Assembly: GCA_964549975.1 (NCBI GenBank)
Contig: CAZJWM010000082.1
Location: 1-9,755, forward strand
Direction of reading: 5' to 3'
Source: UBA3263 sp964549975
GTDB taxonomy: Bacteria; Bacteroidota; Bacteroidia; Bacteroidales; Muribaculaceae
DNA length: 9,755 bases
Each line of letters begins with the position of its first letter. Within the stretch, counting starts at the first letter, position 1. Shown here in pieces: positions 1 through 4,782 of the stretch. The notes under the pieces are model-generated. The model ran no database searches. It saw only the letters and a program-made list of their open reading frames with translations, and was not told where the DNA came from. Made by a program: the position numbers and the translations under genes.

Positions 1-42
1 CGGATGAGTGGCGTAGAATCCGAATCGCTTATCTTCAGACAT
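1..42 (-). CDS. higA: HigA-type antitoxin, N-terminal 14 codons only (runs off the left edge)
   Basis: Reading leftward, an ATG begins 7 bases after the higB stop and stays open to the edge, giving MSEDKRFGFYATHP. The closing 'HP' after a short variable leader fits the start of the HigA/VapI helix-turn-helix antitoxin family, where HPGE(I/V)L usually follows. The antitoxin would bind and neutralise the HigB mRNA interferase encoded just upstream and, through its HTH, repress the operon promoter. Toxin-before-antitoxin order is characteristic of higBA. The helix-turn-helix itself is outside the window, so the identity rests on the leader, the close spacing and the gene order. No Shine-Dalgarno is visible, so translation may be coupled to higB. 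Confidence 0.72.
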   Translation of the reverse strand, partial: MSEDKRFGFYATHP

Positions 43-49
43 GGTCGAA

Positions 50-370
50 TTAATTGTAGTGGTTTGACAGTTCAAGAATGTTGCAGATGGTAATGGTGGC
101 AGGTTCTTCACCAATTTTGGTGGAGGTGAATTCGATTCGATAGCTATTGTTGACTCTCACCGACTCACGCCCTTTTTTATCGCCCACAAGCACTTCGTAG
201 TTGAGGCTATGCAGACGAAACAGGTCTTCAACAGAATTGGCTGCGCGCAGTGTGTCGATGACACGAATATACTTGCGCACAATTTCGGGTTGAAAGCGAT
301 GCTTTTTGTCCTTGGTCGTGCCGCGGTAGTAGAGGTCTTCGAGATAGCTTTGGTCGAAAATGATATCCAT
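50..370 (-). CDS. higB: HigB-type (RelE superfamily) toxin, probable ribosome-dependent mRNA interferase
   Basis: This 106-residue protein has the layout of the HigB/RelE toxin fold. An N-terminal helical part (residues 25-45, 'FQPEIVRKYIRVIDTLRAA') is followed by 'SVEDLFRLHSLNYEVL' and the basic beta-hairpin 'GDKKGRESVRVNNSYRIEF' at 63-81. A C-terminal strand ends in 'ILELSNHYN', whose His104-Tyr105 sit where the family keeps catalytic or substrate-contacting residues. Length matches the family (about 90-110 residues). HigB toxins cut mRNA on the translating ribosome in the cytoplasm until bound by HigA. The antitoxin gene starts 7 bases downstream, and a promoter with an overlapping palindrome lies upstream, fitting an autoregulated operon. 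Base composition is more AT-rich than the secreted-protein genes to the right, as expected for a mobile accessory module. Activity is inferred from family only. Confidence 0.88.
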   Translation of the reverse strand: MDIIFDQSYLEDLYYRGTTKDKKHRFQPEIVRKYIRVIDTLRAANSVEDLFRLHSLNYEVLVGDKKGRESVRVNNSYRIEFTSTKIGEEPATITICNILELSNHYN

Positions 371-389
371 TATCTCTTTAGTTTGTTTG

Positions 390-421
390 CAAAGTTAGTA
401 AAAGTAATTGATGTTCACAAA
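390..421 (-). promoter_or_regulatory. Bacteroidetes-type promoter of higBA
   Basis: On the minus strand the -7 box is TAACTTTG (390-397) and the -33 box is TTTG (418-421). They are separated by exactly 20 bases, matching the Bacteroidetes primary-sigma consensus TTTG-N19-21-TAnnTTTG. The predicted start is a few bases downstream, leaving a short leader of roughly 15-20 bases before the higB ATG at 370. Confidence 0.75.
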
Positions 422-431
422 TTTTGCGAAC
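413..431. promoter_or_regulatory. Imperfect 19-bp palindrome over the higBA -33 box, candidate HigA operator
   Basis: The sequence GTTCACAAATTTTGCGAAC differs from its own reverse complement only at positions 5, 10 (the centre) and 15. It covers the TTTG -33 element of the higBA promoter, so a dimeric repressor bound here would block RNA polymerase. HigA-family antitoxins are known to bind palindromes in their own promoters. Assigning this site to HigA is inference. Confidence 0.5.
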
Positions 432-453
432 AAAATTCGGGTGGCCGGGATGC

Positions 454-487
454 AAAAAGCCCGCGGGGCGGTGGGGCTCCGTGGGCT
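454..487 (-). terminator. Rho-independent terminator of the 400-residue secreted protein gene
   Basis: Read on the minus strand, arms AGCCCACGG (479-487) and CCGCGGGCT (458-466) form a 9-bp stem with one A/C mismatch around a 12-base loop, followed by TTTTT (454-458). It lies 25 bases after the stop at 513 and separates this gene from higBA. Confidence 0.75.
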
Positions 488-512
488 TCATGGACGTTAG
501 GGTAATGTGGGT

Positions 513-1715
513 TTATTTAGCGATTTTGCGAGTGGAGGTGCCTTGGCGCATGATGTAGACGCCATGGGCTGAGGGTTGGCTAAGTTCCATGCCTTGGATA
601 TTGAAGTAGCGCACGGGGGCGGCAGCGTCGGCGCCCAGTGTCTCTTGGATGCTGCCCTCTTCTTGGTCGGCAATCTTGGTGAGCTTCACGGGGTCGGAGC
701 TGTAGTTGTAGGCATAGATGCTGTAGGAGTCGTCTTCGGTGTTGTGGTAGATGGCCATGATGGCATCGAAGGTGATGGTGCCGAATTCGCCGATTGAGGC
801 AGCGAAGTGTTCGGCGGCGTTGGTGGCGTCAACGGCCCAAGCGTTATACCATGAGCCGTCGCCTTGGCCGCAGAGGATGTAATACCAGGCGTAGCTTTGC
901 GGGGCGAAGTCGATGGTGATGCCTTCGGGGTCGAATGTGCCGGTGATCGACATGGGGTAGATGGTGCCGTTGTAGTCCACCTTGCCGAAGTTTTCAAAAG
1001 TCAGGTCATAGCCGTTGGCGGTGACGGTGACGGTGTCGCCGGCAAATGAGGGCTGAGTCCAGCCGGAGGTGTAGTCAAGCACGCCGCGGTCCCACCATGT
1101 GAAGCTCTTGATGACGTATTTGCCCACGAGGTCTTCGATTGAGGCTTCGGTGGCGGGGCCTTCCACAGCGTATTCGCCGCGGCTGAGCACGGGCTGGCTC
1201 AGGGTGTAGTCGTAGGGGTAGAAGCAGCCGTTGTTGTAGTAGTCGCCGCACACCACGAGGTTGTCGAAGGTGATGGTGCCATCTTCGGCCACTGTGGCGG
1301 TGAAGCCGCCGGCCATCTGCTCTTCGGTGTAGTAGCCGGGGGAGCTCCAGAGGTTATACCAGCCGTCAAACTGACTGCAGATGCTGTAGTAGTCGGCATA
1401 GTCTTGAGTGTCAAACTGGATGGTGGAGGTTTCGGCGTCGAAGGTGCCTTCGATGGAGTAGGGGTAGTCCACGCCGTCGTAGGTTTGATAGCCGAAATTG
1501 TTGATGGTGACGGTGTTGCCGTCTACGCTGATGGTGGCTTTCACGCCTTCCCAAGAGATGTTGGTGCCGGTGGTGCTGCCAAACACGTAGTAGTCATACC
1601 AAGTGCCCTGGGTGAAGGTGTAGTCGCCGGCGAGGTCGTCGGCAGTGATGGCTGCGGCGTTGAAGCCACAGGTTCCCAACAAAGCGGCAATAGCCAAGGA
1701 GTAGAGTTTCTTCAT
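513..1715 (-). CDS. Secreted protein with two tandem beta-rich repeats and a C-terminal sorting-type domain
   Basis: The 400-residue protein begins with a Sec signal peptide (MKKLYSLAIAALLGTCGFNA, cleavage near 20-23). It then has two homologous, Tyr/Trp-rich repeats, about 24-175 and 192-348. Aligned landmarks are 'DLAGDYTF'/'DLVGKYVI', 'NNFG..DGVDYPYSIEGTFD'/'ENFG..NGTIYPMSITGTFD', 'ADYYSICSQFDGWYNLW'/'AWYYILCGQGDGSWYNAW' and 'DGTITFD'/'FGTITFD'. Alternating polar/hydrophobic strands suggest lipocalin- or calycin-like beta barrels. Residues 357-400 (with 'RYFNIQGMEL', 'HGVYIMRQGTSTRKIAK') resemble the C-terminal domain associated with type IX secretion or surface sorting in Bacteroidota. 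It has its own promoter and terminator, so it is monocistronic. No catalytic motif is visible and the function is unknown. The start is secure, because the ATG directly precedes the lysine pair of the signal peptide. Confidence 0.85.
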   Translation of the reverse strand: MKKLYSLAIAALLGTCGFNAAAITADDLAGDYTFTQGTWYDYYVFGSTTGTNISWEGVKATISVDGNTVTINNFGYQTYDGVDYPYSIEGTFDAETSTIQFDTQDYADYYSICSQFDGWYNLWSSPGYYTEEQMAGGFTATVAEDGTITFDNLVVCGDYYNNGCFYPYDYTLSQPVLSRGEYAVEGPATEASIEDLVGKYVIKSFTWWDRGVLDYTSGWTQPSFAGDTVTVTANGYDLTFENFGKVDYNGTIYPMSITGTFDPEGITIDFAPQSYAWYYILCGQGDGSWYNAWAVDATNAAEHFAASIGEFGTITFDAIMAIYHNTEDDSYSIYAYNYSSDPVKLTKIADQEEGSIQETLGADAAAPVRYFNIQGMELSQPSAHGVYIMRQGTSTRKIAK

Positions 1716-1762
1716 ACTGTTGTTTTTAAGGTAAATAAATAGGTTTTAGATTCTCTGATGCG

Positions 1763-1794
1763 CAAATATACAAATATTTCAAAATAATACCAAA
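1763..1794 (-). promoter_or_regulatory. Bacteroidetes-type promoter of the 400-residue secreted protein gene
   Basis: The minus-strand -7 box is TATATTTG (1763-1770) and the -33 box TTTG (1791-1794), with exactly 20 bases between. The predicted 5' leader is about 40 bases, AT-rich, and lacks a Shine-Dalgarno sequence. Confidence 0.78.
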
Positions 1795-1826
1795 GAAAAT
1801 CTATAATAAAAAATAAAAACTAAAAA

Positions 1827-1875
1827 GACTCCCCAACTCCCCGACTTTCAATTTTCAATTATCAATTTTCAATTA
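1827..1875. repeat. Composite short tandem repeat spanning the 3' end of wbqC
   Basis: Two perfect tandem copies of the 14-mer TCAATTTTCAATTA lie at 1848-1861 and 1862-1875. They are preceded by two copies of ACTCCCC (1828-1834 and 1836-1842). The right-hand 14-mer supplies the stop codon and last four codons of the WbqC-family gene. The low-complexity unit AATTGAAAATTG looks like a dispersed intergenic repeat, but other genomic copies cannot be seen here. Confidence 0.7.
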
Positions 1876-2443
1876 GCGCTGCTGCGCGCAGCAGCAGAAG
1901 CGCTTCCGGGCCGAGGTTGAAGATGAGGTCGAGGATGCTCAGCGAGGGGATGAAGCCGAGTTGGGCCGAGCGCACTTGATAGTAGGGGGGGATGTGGAAT
2001 TGGGGGATGGGGTCGCAGGTGGGGGCGTCGGCGTAGACCACCGGCGTGGTCAGCCCCAGGGCGTGGCGGATGGCGCCGTCAAAGGCCAGGCATAGGTCGG
2101 CGATGGTGGTGAAGCTTTCGGGAGAGGCTATGAGGCTGAGAAATTCGTCGGCGAGAAATTCGAAGTAGGGGGTGCGGCCGTAGGCGCTCTCCAGGGCCAC
2201 GCGCATCGTTTCCCACCAGCGGCCGTGAAGGCTCACGCGGCATTGGCTCCACGTGGCCCCGTAGGGCTTGGCCACGGGCACGGTCAGTTCCAGCGGGCCG
2301 CGCGTGTCGGCAATGACGCAGCGGTGGGCGGCTTTGCAGCGTTTGTCGAAACGTGTGGCCGTGTTGATGACGACGGGCTCGGTGCTTTGAGCGATGGCGG
2401 CGTAGTAGTCGGCCGACGGACAGAATCTAATGGGGAGTATCAT
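1862..2443 (-). CDS. wbqC: WbqC-family protein
   Basis: The 193-residue cytoplasmic protein matches the WbqC-like family along its length. It has an N-terminal 'MILPIRFCPSADYYAAI', the segment 'RFDKRCKAAHRCVIADTRGPLELTVPV' (31-57), 'ESAYGRTPYFEFLADEF' (85-101) and a C-terminal 'LGFIPSLSILDLIFNLGPE' (162-180). The family is named for a gene of an enterobacterial O-antigen cluster. Its chemistry is not something I can state from sequence; a surface-polysaccharide role is inference. The first ATG in frame is at 2449 (adding Met-His). I prefer 2443 because family members begin directly at this 'MILP' strand; a TTG at 2458 is unlikely. No signal peptide is present. The start lies just past a strong terminator and no clear promoter is visible. 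Its last codons are formed by a tandem repeat. Confidence 0.85.
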   Translation of the reverse strand: MILPIRFCPSADYYAAIAQSTEPVVINTATRFDKRCKAAHRCVIADTRGPLELTVPVAKPYGATWSQCRVSLHGRWWETMRVALESAYGRTPYFEFLADEFLSLIASPESFTTIADLCLAFDGAIRHALGLTTPVVYADAPTCDPIPQFHIPPYYQVRSAQLGFIPSLSILDLIFNLGPEALLLLRAAALIEN

Positions 2444-2456
2444 ATGCATTGATAAC

Positions 2457-2495
2457 AAAAGAGGCTATCGCTCCGATGGCTTCGGAGCGACAGCC
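2457..2495 (-). terminator. Rho-independent terminator of the 706-residue protein gene
   Basis: On the minus strand, a 14-position stem with one mismatch (arms 2482-2495 and 2463-2476) closes a 5-base loop (2477-2481). It is followed by TCTTTT (2457-2462). It lies 27 bases after the stop at 2522 and only 8-14 bases before the possible wbqC start codons, so it separates the two genes or attenuates readthrough into wbqC. Confidence 0.8.
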
Positions 2496-2521
2496 CTGAT
2501 GATGTGAGATTGTCGGTGATA

Positions 2522-4642
2522 TTATTTAATCAACACTTTCTTGCCGTCGACGATGTAGATGCCGCGGGTGGCGTTGTCCACGCGGCGACCTTGCAGGTCG
2601 AAGATAGCGTCGGAGCGTTTGGCTTCAGTGGAGATTTCCTTGATGGAGGAGGCGTCGCTTTCCACGATTTCGGTGATGGCCACGGCCATTTCGTTGGTCA
2701 GAGCGTAGACGAAACCGGTGATGGAGACGGTGGGGCCTTCAGGCAGGGTGACGCCGTAGCGGTTGTAGATGGCCACGGAGCCCTTGTCGTCGTAGATGCT
2801 GTCGCCTTCGAGCTTCACGTCTTTGAGGAGCACGTATTTGGCCACGTTGTTGCCATTGATGTCGGCGGTGGTAGCCTCGGTGGGATCTACAGCGGTGCCG
2901 GCGGTGGCGGTGCCGAAGGTGTCGTCAACGGGGATGAATTCGGGCATGTTGTTGTAGGTGGAATATTTACCTGCGATGCCGGTGAGTTGGTCGCCGTTGT
3001 TGTAGGTGTTGCTCAGAGTGCCGTAAACCAGGGCTGAGGTGGTGCCGTCGGTGATGAAGAGGTCTTTGCCGTTTTGATAAACGGCGGTGACGGTGCCGGT
3101 GATCTGAGTGTTGGCGGTGGGTTGATCGTCAATCCAGTCGGTGAGGGTTTCGGTGGTGGGGTAGGTCACGGTTTCTTCGCCTTCAATCCAGGAGTATTTG
3201 GTGACGCTCTTCACGCCCATTTGGCCGAAGTATTTTTCGATAGAACCGTAGAGCCAAACTTGCTTGCCAATGTTGTCTTTGTGGTCAACGACGTTGAGGT
3301 CGCTGCGCACGTCGCCGGAGGGCAGTTGCACGAATGTAGCTTTGTCGGTGGTGGTGCAAGTGGGATCATCGGCAATGATGATGTTTGAGTCGTAGGTGTA
3401 GGTGGTCTCAGCACCGAAGGTAGCGGCGGAGGCGGATGTGCCGTTGGCAGCGCCCACGATGTAAGCCTTCACCCAACCCTTAGTGCCGGATTCGATGCCG
3501 CCGGAGAGGATGTCGGTCACGGTGTAGGCCGAGGTCTTGGCTTGGCCGTCGCCGCTGAGGGTAACTTTCACGTTGATGGTGGCGGGAACGAATTGCACGG
3601 TCTCGTTGAAGACGGAGATGAAGCCGGTCATATCTTCGATTTCGGCACCTTCCACGAGGCCGGCCACGCCGAGGCTGTTGTAGACGGTGATGGTGTCGGT
3701 TGAGGCGGTGCAGGTGATGGTCTTGCCGCTAACGGCGGAGACTTTCCAGTTTTTCAGAGTGACATATTCGCTCTGGTGGTCGGAGGTGAGATATGAAGCG
3801 TTGATCACCACGGGCTTCACTTCTTCGCCGGCGGTGGCGGCGCCGAAGGAGTCGGCCACGGGGATGAGCTCAATGAGGTTGTTGTAGTTTTTGGCGGTGC
3901 CTACGATGCCGGTGAGTTGGTCGCCGTTTTTGTAGGTGTTGCTCAGCTTGCCGTAGACGTAGGTGAAGGCGCTGCCGTCGGTGATCCACATGTTGGCGCC
4001 GCTCTGATAGATGACGCTAACGGCACCGGTGATTTGGGTGTTGGTGGAGGGCTGCTGTTCGAGCCAAGCGCTCAGCGAAGCCACTGTGGGATAGGTCACT
4101 GTGGCAGTGGTGTCGGTGGGCTCGGTGGTTGCACCGGCGCCGGTGATGGTGATTTTCGTAGCCTGAGCGTTGTAGCCCACGCCCTTGGCAGCCATCAAAC
4201 GGTAGATTGTGCCGGCCTTCTGATAAGCTTCGGGGATGGCGAAGGAGAATTCGTAGCTCGTGCTATCGGCCAGGGCGGTTGAGATAGAGTCACCATTGGC
4301 GTATAAGGTAAGCTTAGCGCTCTTTGATGCATTCGAGCGGGAGGTGACGGTAATCTTTGTGGCATCAAACGTCATGGCGGGCATGGTGATGAAGCCTTTC
4401 ACGGTGTCGGCCGTGCTTTTGCCTTTGAGCATGAGATAGCCGTCTTTGGTGTAGGCTAGCACGTTGCGCACAACGAAGTTGCCGCCCAGCGAGTCGATGC
4501 TGACAGTGGTCTCCGAGGTGGAGGCCGCGGAGGGGAACTTGGCTATGACGTTTGCGTCGCCGAAGTTAATATTCCACGACGAGTCGGCGTAGCCGGCTGC
4601 AACAGCGGCTGCGCACATCATTGAGAGTAAGAGTTTCTTCAT
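2522..4642 (-). CDS. Secreted multidomain protein with duplicated OB-like modules, a DUF6359-like domain and a C-terminal sorting-type domain
   Basis: The 706-residue protein has a signal peptide (1-19, MKKLLLSMMCAAAVAAGYA). An N-terminal beta-sandwich-like region follows (about 21-170). Two homologous modules lie at about 182-357 and 492-661, each starting 'TVTYPT...L..W....P..NTQITG' and sharing 'SNTY.NGDQLTGI.G...YNN..E.IPV.D.FG.ATAG'. Between them, residues 375-482 ('GWVKAYIVGA...SNIIIADDP...FVQLPSGDVRSDLNVVDHKDNIGKQVWLYGSIEKYFG') match my recollection of the Bacteroidales DUF6359 OB-fold-like family. Residues 665-706 form a sorting-type tail ('AIFDLQGRRV', 'RGIYIVDGKKVLIK'). OB-like folds often bind glycans, nucleic acid or protein, but no ligand can be assigned. 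It has its own promoter and terminator. In place of an enzyme signature I see only binding-type beta modules, so a surface binding or matrix role is a guess. Confidence 0.85.
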   Translation of the reverse strand: MKKLLLSMMCAAAVAAGYADSSWNINFGDANVIAKFPSAASTSETTVSIDSLGGNFVVRNVLAYTKDGYLMLKGKSTADTVKGFITMPAMTFDATKITVTSRSNASKSAKLTLYANGDSISTALADSTSYEFSFAIPEAYQKAGTIYRLMAAKGVGYNAQATKITITGAGATTEPTDTTATVTYPTVASLSAWLEQQPSTNTQITGAVSVIYQSGANMWITDGSAFTYVYGKLSNTYKNGDQLTGIVGTAKNYNNLIELIPVADSFGAATAGEEVKPVVINASYLTSDHQSEYVTLKNWKVSAVSGKTITCTASTDTITVYNSLGVAGLVEGAEIEDMTGFISVFNETVQFVPATINVKVTLSGDGQAKTSAYTVTDILSGGIESGTKGWVKAYIVGAANGTSASAATFGAETTYTYDSNIIIADDPTCTTTDKATFVQLPSGDVRSDLNVVDHKDNIGKQVWLYGSIEKYFGQMGVKSVTKYSWIEGEETVTYPTTETLTDWIDDQPTANTQITGTVTAVYQNGKDLFITDGTTSALVYGTLSNTYNNGDQLTGIAGKYSTYNNMPEFIPVDDTFGTATAGTAVDPTEATTADINGNNVAKYVLLKDVKLEGDSIYDDKGSVAIYNRYGVTLPEGPTVSITGFVYALTNEMAVAITEIVESDASSIKEISTEAKRSDAIFDLQGRRVDNATRGIYIVDGKKVLIK
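2970..3016 (-). repeat. Downstream copy of a near-identical coding direct repeat
   Basis: This 47-base segment of the 706-residue protein gene matches 3900-3946 with two differences, exactly 930 bases (310 codons) apart. It encodes the 'LSNTYNNGDQLTGIAG' stretch of the second module. Confidence 0.8.
3900..3946 (-). repeat. Upstream copy of a near-identical coding direct repeat
   Basis: Partner of 2970-3016, encoding 'LSNTYKNGDQLTGIVG' of the first module. Nucleotide identity here is higher than protein conservation requires elsewhere in the module, suggesting recent duplication or gene conversion. Confidence 0.8.
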
Positions 4643-4675
4643 AAGCTAATGAATTAGGAATTGTTTTGATGTGCA

Positions 4676-4707
4676 CAAAGTTACAACTCATCTGCGCAAA
4701 TTGCAAA
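4676..4707 (-). promoter_or_regulatory. Bacteroidetes-type promoter of the 706-residue protein gene
   Basis: The minus-strand -7 box is TAACTTTG (4676-4683) and the -33 box TTTG (4704-4707), separated by exactly 20 bases. The leader to the ATG at 4642 is about 25-30 bases. The -33 box begins about 10 bases after the T-run of the preceding gene's terminator, so the two transcription units are tightly packed. Confidence 0.78.
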
Positions 4708-4717
4708 TTTTTTTTCG

Positions 4718-4759
4718 AAAAAATTCAGCCCCGCTCGGCCGAAGTCGGGTGGGGCTGAA
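4718..4759 (-). terminator. Rho-independent terminator of the two-gene secreted-protein operon
   Basis: Minus-strand arms TTCAGCCCC (4751-4759) and GGGGCTGAA (4724-4732) form a perfect 9-bp stem. The intervening 18 bases can form a small inner hairpin (CCGA/TCGG). A run of six T (4718-4723) follows. It lies 23 bases after the stop at 4783. Confidence 0.85.
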
Positions 4760-4782
4760 ATGTGGAGTTTCGGGTGCTGGGA

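Noticed and set aside
209..505. Plus-strand open frame of 98 residues across higB and its promoter.
   Set aside because: It is antisense to higB and runs through the higBA promoter and the neighbouring terminator; no family resemblance.
1878..1895. 18-bp perfect palindrome near the wbqC 3' end as a terminator.
   Set aside because: It has no loop of its own, lies inside the coding region and is not followed by a T-run on either strand; it encodes a Leu/Ala-rich stretch.
2444..2458. TTG start at 2458 or ATG at 2449 for the WbqC-family gene.
   Set aside because: The extra residues (MLSMH or MH) precede the conserved first strand 'MILPIRF', and the TTG would touch the terminator T-run. ATG at 2449 cannot be excluded.
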